From positions 1-50,890 of the forward strand of contig CAJUBE010000035.1 in assembly GCA_910584725.1 (NCBI GenBank): a stretch of DNA of 50,890 nt. Reading direction: 5' to 3'. This stretch comes from an uncultured Lachnospiraceae bacterium (lineage in GTDB: Bacteria; Bacillota; Clostridia; Lachnospirales; Lachnospiraceae). The position numbers and the translations under genes were made by a program. The notes below the pieces were generated by a model. It ran no database searches. It was not told where the DNA came from and was given only the letters and a program-made list of their open reading frames with translations. Positions 41,192 to 49,303 of the stretch are shown here, piece by piece. The first letter of the stretch is position 1. Each line of letters starts with the position of its first letter.

Positions 41192-42238
41192 TCACATGAC
41201 CACCATTACCTTCCCATACTCTTCCTTTTTATCCCGCATCACCGCAAGTCCCCGGTCCAGTTCCGCCAAGGGGAGTCTGTGCGTAATCATCTGCGCCGGC
41301 GCAATCCGCCCGTTTCCCAGCCTGTCCAGCACATAGTGCCAGTCGTCCTCCGGGGAATGGGTGAAAGATGAATTCCAGGTGCCGAACACCGTCAGCTGGT
41401 TGCGCAGAATCTTCCAGTACACTGCTTTCTCCAGCGTCATGTCCGAGGCCGGATTGCCCACCAGCATAATCCGTCCGCCCGGTCCGGTCATCCCGACCGC
41501 CTGCGCCACCGTCTCATTTCTCCCGACACATTCAAAAAACACGTCCGCGCCGTTTCCGTCTGTCTGTTCCGACAGCCATCTCTCCGCATCCTGCGACCTG
41601 CTGTCGCAGAAGGAAGTCTCCGGCAGGCCAAGCTTCACCGCCATCCGCCTCTGAAAGTCTTTATTTCCGATGGCCAATATATTTTTATGCCCCGCTTCCA
41701 GCAGGAACATGAGCAGAAAAAGCCCGATCGTTCCCAAGCCGCAGATCGCAATGCACTCCTCCGGCAAAGGCGCGATTTTTCTCATGGCGTGAACCGCCAC
41801 CGCCATCGGCTCAAACATCGCCGCCTCCTCAATGCCCACACCCTCCGGCAGCGCAATCAGATTCTTTTCCGGCACCGCCACATACTCCGCAAACCCACCG
41901 TCCCTGCGGGAGCCGAGATAACTGTAATGACGGCACATTTCGTACTGCTTCCTCCGGCACGGCAGACACGCTCCGCACGGAATCAGCGGAAACACGCCGA
42001 CCCGTTTTCCCTGCCAGCCCGTGTCCACAGCCGCGCCCACAGCCTCCACCTGTCCGGCAAACTCATGCCCCGGTATCAGCGGATAGGAGTAAGTCCCCGT
42101 ATAGAAAACCCGCGGGATATCGGAACCGCAGACACCCACCGCCCTCACCGCGAGCAGGACTTCATTCTCTCCTATTATGGGAGTGTTTATTTCCTCAAAC
42201 CGCAGATCATTGATACCGTGCAGCACCCATGCCTTCAT
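41192..42238 (-). CDS. Zinc-dependent polyol(-phosphate) dehydrogenase, GatD-like
   Basis: Medium-chain dehydrogenase of 348 aa that would interconvert a sugar or ketose phosphate and its polyol form with NAD(P). It has the catalytic zinc residues in GVCGSDIPRVFYTG at about residues 34-47 and GHEFAGQVE at about 57-65, the structural zinc cluster CGACLPCRRKQYEMC at about 92-106, and the Rossmann motif GLGTIGLFLLMFL at about 168-180. The local sequence resembles galactitol-1-phosphate 5-dehydrogenase more than the TarJ ribulose-5-phosphate reductase. AAGGA lies eight bases before ATG 42238. It is the last of six genes transcribed from 46728; the cytidylyltransferase and pentose-epimerase homologues next door suggest a CDP-polyol precursor. 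Confidence 0.85.
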   Translation of the reverse strand: MKAWVLHGINDLRFEEINTPIIGENEVLLAVRAVGVCGSDIPRVFYTGTYSYPLIPGHEFAGQVEAVGAAVDTGWQGKRVGVFPLIPCGACLPCRRKQYEMCRHYSYLGSRRDGGFAEYVAVPEKNLIALPEGVGIEEAAMFEPMAVAVHAMRKIAPLPEECIAICGLGTIGLFLLMFLLEAGHKNILAIGNKDFQRRMAVKLGLPETSFCDSRSQDAERWLSEQTDGNGADVFFECVGRNETVAQAVGMTGPGGRIMLVGNPASDMTLEKAVYWKILRNQLTVFGTWNSSFTHSPEDDWHYVLDRLGNGRIAPAQMITHRLPLAELDRGLAVMRDKKEEYGKVMVVM

Positions 42239-42291
42239 GCCTGTTATCCTTCCTTTCCACTGCAAAAACCGCCGCACAGCGACGGCAGTTT

Positions 42292-43041
42292 TCATCTCCC
42301 GGCGTCAAAAGAACCGAGCATTTCCCGAAACCGTTCCAGATCACCCCGCGTCGTGATCTTAAAATTCCCTTCGTCTCCCGGGATCATGGCAATATCCATC
42401 CCTGCCATCACGGCAGGCTCCGTGGATCCGTTGATCTTAAGGATCCCCTCCGGCAAAAGCGCTCTGTTCGCCTCCAGATATTTTCCGAAGAGGAACGCCT
42501 CCGGCGCCTGTCCCGCGAAAATCCGACTGCGCTCCAAAAGCGATGTAATCCGCGCTCCATCCTCGCTGACATACACCGTATCCTTCATTGGCAGCACGGG
42601 CAGCGCGCCCTCGTGCACAGCCGCCGCTTCCAGACACGCCGTAATCAACGACGCCGAAAGAAGCGGCCTTGCCGCGTCATGGATCAGCACATAGTCGGAA
42701 TCCGCCGCGTAATTTCCGATATCCATAAGCCCATTTAAAATCGAAAGCTGCCTGTTTTTCCCCGGTGCGGAAAAGCCGCGGAATTTGCCGATTCCACGGT
42801 CTTTTTTCTCTAAAGCAGCGCCGTTGTCCTCCCCACGCCGCATGTTCTCCATACAGTTTAAAATCGTCTCCCGCCACGCCTCGTCCGCCACGATCTGCAC
42901 CGCGTCGATGCCTTCATGGGAAAACAGCCTCTCCAGACAATAAGAAATAATCGGCCTGCCGTTTACTTTTATGTATTGTTTCGGCGTTTCCACGCCCATC
43001 CTTGTCCCTGTTCCGCCGGACAAAAGCAATGCTGTCACCAT
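42292..43041 (-). CDS. IspD/TarI-like CTP-dependent cytidylyltransferase
   Basis: A 249-aa nucleotidyltransferase with the CTP-binding start TALLLSGGTGTRMG at about residues 3-16, the lysine in PKQYIKVNGRPII, a DAARPLLSASLITACLEAAA segment near 127-146 and PVMAGMDIAMIPGDEGNFKIT near the end. The fold and motifs are shared by IspD, TarI (ribitol-5-phosphate) and glycerol-type cytidylyltransferases. Since a more typical ispD is at 200-964 and this gene adjoins a polyol dehydrogenase and a phosphopentose-epimerase homologue, a TarI-like role making CDP-alditol is my inference. ATG 43041 follows GGGGGTG by about seven bases. Confidence 0.85.
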   Translation of the reverse strand: MVTALLLSGGTGTRMGVETPKQYIKVNGRPIISYCLERLFSHEGIDAVQIVADEAWRETILNCMENMRRGEDNGAALEKKDRGIGKFRGFSAPGKNRQLSILNGLMDIGNYAADSDYVLIHDAARPLLSASLITACLEAAAVHEGALPVLPMKDTVYVSEDGARITSLLERSRIFAGQAPEAFLFGKYLEANRALLPEGILKINGSTEPAVMAGMDIAMIPGDEGNFKITTRGDLERFREMLGSFDAGR

Positions 43042-43069
43042 ATGCACACCCCCATAGCAGCCCGTCCAT

Positions 43070-43732
43070 TTAGAACTGCAGCTCCCTGATCTTTCGCAGC
43101 GTCTCCCCATAAGGCGCGTTCTTGCCAAAGAGGAGAGTCGTCCCCAGCACGAACCCCTTGACCCCTCTGGGCGCATAGTTGATGATCTTGTCCGCCCCGC
43201 AGGCGCCGTCCCAATAAATTTCGAAGTTCGTATCATCTTTGAGCGCCAGAAGTCTTGTGATCTTCTTCCCCACATAGGGCAGATACATCTGGCCCGCATT
43301 GCCCGGGTTCACTGCCATCACCAGGACTTTCTTCACGATCACCAGCATCTCCATCACCGTCTCTATGCTGGTGCCCGGATTGATGGCGATCCCCGGCACC
43401 ATTCCCGCATTGATAATCTTCTGCAGTGTGGTGGACGGATGGTATTCCGCCTCCGGATGGATGTACACCGTGTCGCCCTTGCGCAGTTTTTCCAAGAAAA
43501 TATGTATGTTATTGTTCGGGTGTTCAATCATGAGATGCACGTCTAACGGCTTCTTCGTCGCTGACGCTATGAATGACATATCATTTAAAGACATGGCAAA
43601 ATTCGGCACATATCTGCCGTCCATGATATCTATATGGAAAGAATCGATACCGCCGTCTTCCAGATCGCGTACTTCCTTTTCCAGATTGCCGTAATTTGCG
43701 CACATCATGGATGCTGTTAATTCGAAATCCAT
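43070..43732 (-). CDS. Ribulose-phosphate 3-epimerase family protein
   Basis: TIM-barrel epimerase, 220 aa. Residues of the metal site are in HIDIMDGRYVPNFA (about 33-46), DVHLMIEHP (about 64-72) and WDGACG (about 174-179); MAVNPGNAGQMYLP at about 138-151 is the phosphate-binding loop region. The change from the common DGG to DGAC and the divergent loops make it closer to D-allulose-6-phosphate or other specialised epimerases than to housekeeping Rpe. GGAGG lies six bases before the ATG. It begins 20 bases after the coiled-coil gene. Confidence 0.85.
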   Translation of the reverse strand: MDFELTASMMCANYGNLEKEVRDLEDGGIDSFHIDIMDGRYVPNFAMSLNDMSFIASATKKPLDVHLMIEHPNNNIHIFLEKLRKGDTVYIHPEAEYHPSTTLQKIINAGMVPGIAINPGTSIETVMEMLVIVKKVLVMAVNPGNAGQMYLPYVGKKITRLLALKDDTNFEIYWDGACGADKIINYAPRGVKGFVLGTTLLFGKNAPYGETLRKIRELQF

Positions 43733-43752
43733 GGGGGTCCTCCAAATGTTTC

Positions 43753-44454
43753 TTAAGTGAGTTTCATGTTGAAAATCTGCCTCGTCAAACCTTCTATCTG
43801 ATCACTCAGGTCTTCTATCTGATCGCTCAAGTCTTCCAATTTATCCAGACATATATTATGCTGCAGTCTTTCAAAATACTTTTCATATAATTCTGCATAC
43901 ACAAGACCGTATGGCTGTTCCAGCCCTGTTACTTTCAAAAATTCTTTTTGGGCCGTCCTCTTATCATAATAGCGGCTCACATGCACCGTAATAATACGAT
44001 CCAGCTGCAGGACAAGCGTTTTAAAATCTTCCTCGTCTATCCCGTACTCTTCCTTTTTCTCCATAAACCCCGGCATATAATTAACCGAAGCGCACTCGAA
44101 TACGCCCACAATCAACGGAATTATGTGTTCTCCCGCTTCGCGAAGCGGTCTGGTATTTCGATATATCTCCAAAATGCTGCTATTCAACTCCTCAATTTTT
44201 TTGACAATACCTTCCCCCAATATGCCTGTCATTTCCTCAAAAAAAGCCCGCTCCTCTTCCTCATTTCGATTATCAATAAACTGCTTTTGTTTATTAAGAA
44301 TCTTGTATACGAGTTCCTGTATCATTTTTAATACAGCATCCGGGCACTCCTCATCACCACTATCATTTTGCATTGCAAAGGTCTGCTCAAAATGTTCTTT
44401 CCACCGCGGATCACATGTGTCTAAATTATTAATCGTGTCCCGTATTTCATTCAT
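43753..44454 (-). CDS. Helical protein with heptad-repeat C-terminus, function unknown
   Basis: A 233-aa soluble, mainly helical protein with no family I recognise. The N-terminal half is charged (QTFAMQNDSGDEECPD, NRNEEEERAFFEE). The C-terminus has an exact heptad series, EDLSDQI, EDLSDQI and EGLTRQI at about residues 206-226, encoded by 21-base repeats, which predicts a parallel coiled coil for oligomerisation. The ATG overlaps the end of the winged-helix gene. It is gene three of the six-gene operon and is AT-richer than the genes to its left. Confidence 0.7.
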   Translation of the reverse strand: MNEIRDTINNLDTCDPRWKEHFEQTFAMQNDSGDEECPDAVLKMIQELVYKILNKQKQFIDNRNEEEERAFFEEMTGILGEGIVKKIEELNSSILEIYRNTRPLREAGEHIIPLIVGVFECASVNYMPGFMEKKEEYGIDEEDFKTLVLQLDRIITVHVSRYYDKRTAQKEFLKVTGLEQPYGLVYAELYEKYFERLQHNICLDKLEDLSDQIEDLSDQIEGLTRQIFNMKLT

Positions 44455-45268
44455 ACGCCATGCTCTCCTCTCCAACGCTATCAACCCATAGTCGTTTTTC
44501 CCTGCGCACTTTACCTTCATTATTTGAGAGGTTGTAAGCTTCTGCCTGATTGCTTCTTCCCGTTATCTCATGCCTTTTTTTCTGCTCAATCTGCGGCTTT
44601 TTACCCGCCAGCCTAACCTGCGCATATTCCGAATAATTTATCCTTTTATATCCCAGAAACTCTCTCGCATATCTCTCCCCCATGGCAGTCAGCATGTAAA
44701 TAGATGCTTTACCGCTCCGATAACGTTTCACACAGCCGGCTTCAATTAAATCTGACATACTCCGGGTCAACTGACTTGCGCTGATATTTATTTTATCACA
44801 CATCTGTTTGTGCTGCACGCACCCGCCTTCATACAATATTTTTATAATCTGCTTGACATAGGCCCTTTCCCTTAATTCTGCCATCTGTACATTAAATATC
44901 TGTTCATTATTTCTCTGCGGAAGCATATCAGACATCCCAACAAAAACACCATTAAACATTCCCATTGCATAAAACGCTGCATGCTCTTGTGCACAAGCAG
45001 ACTGATGCATCTTCTGGATCACGGGTCCCATTTTACGATTGAATGCGTAAACTTCGTCAAGATTTTCCTTCTGCAAGGCTTCCCTATACGCTTTCCGAAA
45101 TACAGATATCCACTCCCTGTAGCGTTTTACACACACCTCGTTTTCCGCCGGTGCCGTTGGGATAAACATCCCTTGTTGTATTTCATCAAACAATGTCTGA
45201 AGCTGTTCTTTCTCTTTCCTAATGTTCCTTAATGTATTGATTTCCAACACTGGCACCTTTTCGGTCAT
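44447..45268 (-). CDS. Winged-helix (MarR-like) protein of unknown function
   Basis: A 273-aa protein. The N-terminal 130 residues are helical with a Lys/Glu-rich start. Residues 141-205 form a predicted winged helix-turn-helix: AYVKQIIKILYEGGCVQHKQ, recognition helix SASQLTRSMSDLIEAG, and wing YRSGKASIYMLTAMGERYA. The tail is basic. ATG 45268 has AGGAGGGGG six bases upstream. It overlaps the nitrilase gene by 50 bases and the next gene by 8. It may regulate the operon, for which tandem repeats near the promoter (46759-46779) are candidate sites. Confidence 0.78.
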   Translation of the reverse strand: MTEKVPVLEINTLRNIRKEKEQLQTLFDEIQQGMFIPTAPAENEVCVKRYREWISVFRKAYREALQKENLDEVYAFNRKMGPVIQKMHQSACAQEHAAFYAMGMFNGVFVGMSDMLPQRNNEQIFNVQMAELRERAYVKQIIKILYEGGCVQHKQMCDKINISASQLTRSMSDLIEAGCVKRYRSGKASIYMLTAMGERYAREFLGYKRINYSEYAQVRLAGKKPQIEQKKRHEITGRSNQAEAYNLSNNEGKVRREKRLWVDSVGEESMAYE

Positions 45269-46706
45269 TGCTTTCCCCCTCCTTACGCTTCTTAGAATCA
45301 ATTCCATAAATCCTTTTTGAAAAGATACAGCCGCCTTCACACCCTATTCTACAATCGCTATTTGTAAGTCTGCGCTCATCCAATGACAATTTGCTTTTCT
45401 CTCTATTCTTACCAAAAGCAGTCACGATACCCACGATTTGTTCATCCTGTTGCTTTTCGCTTACCAATGCCGAACAGGTATTACACCACGCCACATTACA
45501 TGACATCTCCGCCCCTGTCAGAAAAGAAGTCTCAAATTCATAGCTGCTTCCCGACGACCACGAAGGACACAAAACAAGCTTTACATTCAGTCTTTTCATC
45601 AGCATATCCCGTATATTCTGATCTAATTCACTCCGACAAATTGCTATCGCCATACACCCATATCTTTTTCCATATACCAAATGTATTTCTTTTCCCTCTT
45701 CAATATCCTCCCAAAAGATTTTATTTTTCTTATCCCTTAATGGAAATCTTCTCAATTTTTCCTGTCCAAACCACTCGTTTCCATTGCCGTCTATGAAATA
45801 TGCCGTATTATGACCTTCATGATTTTCCCGAAATTCCCATATACTTGGAAATACAACGAACTGCAGATGGCTTTTCTCTTCACTTTTTATATATTCGACC
45901 ACACTTTCTTTCATAGCCTCTGTGCCAAGCATTTCCGGAAACACCAGTATCTGATCCCCATTTTCATCTGCCCGGGACACGGCGGTTTTAACAGACTGTG
46001 TTACTGTTTCTTCCATCTGTCCATCATATAAATCATGTATTACAAACCACCCCACTTTAATACCGTTATCTTCTTCCACATACTTCCGGCAATTCCTGCC
46101 ATCTATCTTTACCCGGTCAGTCACCGGGGACACCGCCAATGATAAAAACAGAGTATTTTCCTCTTTCATGCATATATCAAAAAAATGCGGATTTAGAAAG
46201 TGGACAGCTACCGTATACTTTCCATCTACCTTTCCATCCTCAATCTCTACATAAAAAGAATCCTCCAACAGTGAATTAATATCTATGCGATGATGTTCCT
46301 CTCTGCTCTCCCCTTCCCATATACATTTATAACGGGGCAGAAGCAAAATATTCGTCTTTTCTCTATTTTTCTCCCCATTCAGGCCATCCATGTACCGAAT
46401 CCCCGGCGCGAGAACCCCTTCCTCCCATAAAAAGTCTTCCCGTTTCTCACACGCCAACTGATCGGCCTGCTGTAAAGCATCCAGCAACAGTAAATCGGGT
46501 TTTTCATCTATATCAATACACATCAGAGAATCTTCATTTCCGTCCAGCATCCAGTCCCAATACAAAGCCTCTTCTCTTTCTGCCGCCCCCGCATACAGCG
46601 CATCAATCGAAATGTCCTCCCTGTCCAGAAAAAAGCGTATAATTCGCGCCATGAAATCATATAATTCTGTTACATCCGCCGCGTCAAGTAAATCTATTAG
46701 TCTCAC
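45219..46706 (-). CDS. Nitrilase/carbon-nitrogen hydrolase-fold protein with novel N-terminus
   Basis: A 495-aa protein. Residues about 215-450 have the carbon-nitrogen hydrolase pattern, with candidate catalytic residues E258 (VFPEMLGTE), K317 (QEKLRRFPL) and C357 (GCMAIAICRSEL), followed by the family-like VKLVLCPSWSSGSS. The first ~200 residues have no recognised family and are acidic and aromatic. The C-terminal tail is basic with two CxxxC-type cysteine groups. It starts with GTG 46706 after AAGGGG, is the first gene of a six-gene operon, and overlaps the winged-helix gene by 50 bases. It could cleave or form an amide bond, or act as a ligand sensor with an inactive fold. Confidence 0.8.
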   Translation of the reverse strand: MRLIDLLDAADVTELYDFMARIIRFFLDREDISIDALYAGAAEREEALYWDWMLDGNEDSLMCIDIDEKPDLLLLDALQQADQLACEKREDFLWEEGVLAPGIRYMDGLNGEKNREKTNILLLPRYKCIWEGESREEHHRIDINSLLEDSFYVEIEDGKVDGKYTVAVHFLNPHFFDICMKEENTLFLSLAVSPVTDRVKIDGRNCRKYVEEDNGIKVGWFVIHDLYDGQMEETVTQSVKTAVSRADENGDQILVFPEMLGTEAMKESVVEYIKSEEKSHLQFVVFPSIWEFRENHEGHNTAYFIDGNGNEWFGQEKLRRFPLRDKKNKIFWEDIEEGKEIHLVYGKRYGCMAIAICRSELDQNIRDMLMKRLNVKLVLCPSWSSGSSYEFETSFLTGAEMSCNVAWCNTCSALVSEKQQDEQIVGIVTAFGKNREKSKLSLDERRLTNSDCRIGCEGGCIFSKRIYGIDSKKRKEGESNDRKGASVGNQYIKEH

Positions 46707-46727
46707 TTTTCTTCCCCTTTTTTATAT

Positions 46728-46755
46728 ATTATAGCATAATTTTTCATCCGTTCAA
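46728..46755 (-). promoter_or_regulatory. Promoter of the nitrilase operon
   Basis: TTGAAC (46750-46755), 16-base spacer, TATAAT (46728-46733) preceded by TGC as an extended -10. Predicted start near 46721, leaving a short leader with AAGGGG. Confidence 0.75.
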
Positions 46756-46758
46756 GAT

Positions 46759-46779
46759 ATTGTTTACACATTGTTTACA
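46759..46779. promoter_or_regulatory. Tandem direct repeats just upstream of the operon promoter
   Basis: The word ATTGTTTACA is repeated at 46759-46768 and 46770-46779, 11 bases apart, immediately upstream of the -35 box. One helical turn of spacing suggests two subunits of a DNA-binding protein. Confidence 0.55.
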
Positions 46780-46873
46780 TCTTAAATGTCTATTTTTGTA
46801 CCCTAATTTACCAATGCAAAAGAAAAATCCGACAGAAACTGTCCTGAATGTGCGGAATGCACCTCTGTTAGAG

Positions 46874-47011
46874 CTACCTCAAAAAATTTTTATCAGCATA
46901 CACCTTCCGATACATCTCGTTACGGCTCTCAAAAAAATAGGTAATCAGCCGCTCCGAGATAAACCCCGGATAGCGATTCATACCCGAGTTTGCCACTTGT
47001 ATAAGCCAGTT
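46874..47011 (-). pseudogene. Fragment of an unidentified, possibly glycan-related, gene
   Basis: An open stretch of 45 codons ending in TAG 46874-46876, with no start or ribosome site. It contains MNRYPGFISERLITYFFESR, a pattern that I associate with the end of some capsule-type glycosyltransferases. It follows the GT32-type gene on the same strand, so it may be the remains of a disrupted transferase. Low confidence. Confidence 0.35.
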
Positions 47012-47017
47012 TCATAA

Positions 47018-47131
47018 AAAAATGGCAATAAGCGTACTATTGAAGAAAAGGTGGTGGTCTACTGGAGCCGGGAATTCCAGGCACAAACAGAACAGAAGCA
47101 TATCAAAACCGAAATCAAGGTTTTCATGTAG
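47018..47131 (+). pseudogene. Transposase fragment, IS1634/IS4-type
   Basis: About 38 codons between stops TAA 47015 and TAG 47129 encode NKRTIEEKVVVYWSREF followed by a charged tail, resembling the middle of IS1634-type DDE transposases. No start, ends or further homology are seen. The whole gap 46756-47280 (525 bases) holds only this, the minus-strand fragment and the promoter elements of the neighbouring operon; I see no intact gene in it. Confidence 0.4.
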
Positions 47132-47280
47132 GTCATAAATATAGGTATATTTCCCAAGATTCTGCAAATCTGATAAATACTAGAAAAATTGCGTAATTAC
47201 AGCAAAACGGAGTCCATCAGGGTTCCATTTTTATTTCTATAAGCGGCAAACTCGGAGTATATCACATGGAGGAGAAAATC

Positions 47281-48387
47281 TCAAATGCTATAAACCTTTT
47301 CGAACTCTTCCGAGGTTCTTCGGTTTGCCTCTTTCATCGTTTGATCCAGCCATCCGCCGTTAAAATGATGAATGCCGTATGTATTCTCCGTTTTTTCAAT
47401 TCTTCCCGACATATAATCATACGGATGAAATACTTCATACGGATAAATATTGATATCCAATACCCGCTGCTTTTTTCCGTTCATTTGATAACCAAACTTT
47501 TGAAGAGTGCGGGTGTCATAATATCCGCAGGTATTTTTATTGCAGTTTCCCTGTCTGTCAACAAATGTTAAGTTTTCCCTCGCTTTCAGCAATTCTCCAA
47601 TCGCTTCGTTCCCTTTTACAGCGCCGCTTCCCCCGCCAAAATTGATTGTCTGCCATTTTTCCACGCAGCAAAAAGCGCTTTGATACAACAAATCGTCAAT
47701 ATTCCGAACAAGCTCGACATCGGTATCAAAATAAACTCCTCCAAACCGATATAAAATATCCAATCTGGCATAATCAGGAATAAATCCAAACATGCGCTGC
47801 TCATATGCCTGTTTCATGTAATCGTTTTTTCCGATATCGTAATTTGTCTCGTCCCAGCGTCGTATCTCATACTCGGGACAATACTTTTGCCAACTGTCCA
47901 TACAATATTTTAATGTATCCGGAATCGGCTTCCCGCCCAGCCACATATAATGTATGATTTTCGGAATCATGGGGGTTTTCGTTTCTATATGTGTAAAAAT
48001 TTCCTGCCCCGGCTTAAAGCTTGCCATACACATCACGGGAACTATATAACATACCGTATTTTTTAAATTTTTAATCCCCTCCAGCTGTGAAAGAATATCT
48101 GAAAACCGGCTCACTGCGACAAGCACAACAATGCCTTCCCCATCTGCCTGCTTCAATTGATCGGCATGATAGACATCGTAATTTCTTTGCCTGACTGAAA
48201 CCGTTTTTCCACATTTACTCACATCATTGTCCACATAAAATAATATCCGGTCTTCCAAGCTGTATTCTTCCAATATTGTCGGCGTTGTTACCGTCCCAAT
48301 CATGCCGCCCCCGAAAATAATTATCTTTTTTCCGCTTTCCTTGAGCAGAGAAGCCATTTGACTAAACGAGCCATTTTTTAGAATCAT
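47281..48387 (-). CDS. Two-domain glycosyltransferase: Rossmann-like N-terminus plus GT32-type domain
   Basis: A 368-aa protein. Residues about 15-115 resemble a nucleotide-binding or PglD-like sugar-modifying domain (IIIFGGGMIGTVTTP, then FYVDNDVSKCGKTV). Residues about 135-365 are a GT32-type transferase with IPKIIHYMWLGGKPIPDTL, the DxD-type FGGVYFDTDVEL at about 222-233, and HHFNGGWLD near the end. It would add a hexose or similar sugar to a surface glycan. I prefer ATG 48387, with GGAGG 12 bases upstream; an ATG at 48399 is too close to it. It overlaps the epimerase gene end. Confidence 0.85.
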   Translation of the reverse strand: MILKNGSFSQMASLLKESGKKIIIFGGGMIGTVTTPTILEEYSLEDRILFYVDNDVSKCGKTVSVRQRNYDVYHADQLKQADGEGIVVLVAVSRFSDILSQLEGIKNLKNTVCYIVPVMCMASFKPGQEIFTHIETKTPMIPKIIHYMWLGGKPIPDTLKYCMDSWQKYCPEYEIRRWDETNYDIGKNDYMKQAYEQRMFGFIPDYARLDILYRFGGVYFDTDVELVRNIDDLLYQSAFCCVEKWQTINFGGGSGAVKGNEAIGELLKARENLTFVDRQGNCNKNTCGYYDTRTLQKFGYQMNGKKQRVLDINIYPYEVFHPYDYMSGRIEKTENTYGIHHFNGGWLDQTMKEANRRTSEEFEKVYSI

Positions 48388-49303
48388 ACGCTTTTTCATC
48401 CTCCAGCCAGCACAGCATTTCCCTGATACTCTCAGGAAATGTATACACCGGCGCAAAACCGGTTTCTGTCTGAAACGGCGAAATATCCAGCCATTCCTTT
48501 TTCATCGGCAGGTCGTGTGTGTCGATTGCCCCATACCCCATTTGAGCCGACGGGTTCACCATATCCTTTACCGTCTCCAAATACGCCTTCAGCATCCGCG
48601 GCTTGCCGCTCCCGACAAAATAAGTGTCCCCGTCCAATTCTCTTTCACCCATGAGATACAGTGCATGAGACAAATCCCTTACATCTATCACGTCGAACAC
48701 CCCCTCAGCCAGCCCATACTGAGGCTCCTCATTATTCCGCAATTTCTGTATCGTGTTCGCAATAATCTGTTCTTTCTTATTAAATATGCCTACGGGATGA
48801 TAGAACTGACACTCCAAAACGGGGATACCGATTCTGTTTCCCACGGTTCCCGCCATCTCACCCGCATACTTTTTCGCCAAAAGATAATAGGCGGAAGCAG
48901 ACGGCGTACTCTGCTTCAAAACAGTATCACACTGCTTCTCGCAGACGGTTCCCGAGATGATCATTTTTTTGCACCGCATTTCCCGTGCCGTTTCCACACA
49001 ATCGCAGGTCCACCGGACATTGTCCAACTGTGTCCTATAGCTGCCCCTTGCGCTCCCCGACGCCCCCTTCCACGCCAAATGATAGAAAGCGTCAAACTCT
49101 CTCTCCTCACACAACTCCGGCAGCTGCCGTATCTGTTCCAAGCCGCACGCAGCGACATGTACATGATCCAGTTTTTTAATCTGATCTATGTCCTTATTGT
49201 CCGGCCGGCATAATGCCCATACTTCTACTTCCTTCTCCCGCAGCTCCCGAAGCAGATGGTAACCGATGAAGCCCGTGCCTCCCGTTATGATCGCCTTTTT
49301 CAT
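48362..49303 (-). CDS. NAD-dependent sugar epimerase/dehydratase (extended SDR)
   Basis: A 313-aa extended short-chain dehydrogenase. It starts MKKAIITGGTGFIGYHLL with the GGTGFIG dinucleotide motif at residues 8-14, has FYHLAWKGASG at about 74-84 and an active-site YYLLAKKYAGE at about 140-150 (YxxxK). The serine/threonine of the triad is probably in ISGTVCEK. It likely changes a nucleotide sugar by epimerisation or reduction of a 4-keto intermediate. The ATG shares one base with the methyltransferase stop (TGATG). The substrate is not determined. Confidence 0.87.
   Translation of the reverse strand: MKKAIITGGTGFIGYHLLRELREKEVEVWALCRPDNKDIDQIKKLDHVHVAACGLEQIRQLPELCEEREFDAFYHLAWKGASGSARGSYRTQLDNVRWTCDCVETAREMRCKKMIISGTVCEKQCDTVLKQSTPSASAYYLLAKKYAGEMAGTVGNRIGIPVLECQFYHPVGIFNKKEQIIANTIQKLRNNEEPQYGLAEGVFDVIDVRDLSHALYLMGERELDGDTYFVGSGKPRMLKAYLETVKDMVNPSAQMGYGAIDTHDLPMKKEWLDISPFQTETGFAPVYTFPESIREMLCWLEDEKAYDSKKWLV

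Noticed and set aside
41192..42238. TarJ ribulose-5-phosphate reductase
   Set aside because: The GHEF and CGSDIPRVF patterns and the four-cysteine zinc cluster fit GatD/sorbitol-type dehydrogenases better, although the neighbouring cytidylyltransferase leaves a similar pathway role open.
45219..46706. Reverse-transcriptase/nitrilase defence system (DRT-type)
   Set aside because: No reverse transcriptase is found in the window, and the gene is coupled to sugar-phosphate genes.
46760..47017. Plus-strand reading frame of 85 codons
   Set aside because: No ribosome site, unlikely composition, and it is opposite a minus-strand fossil.
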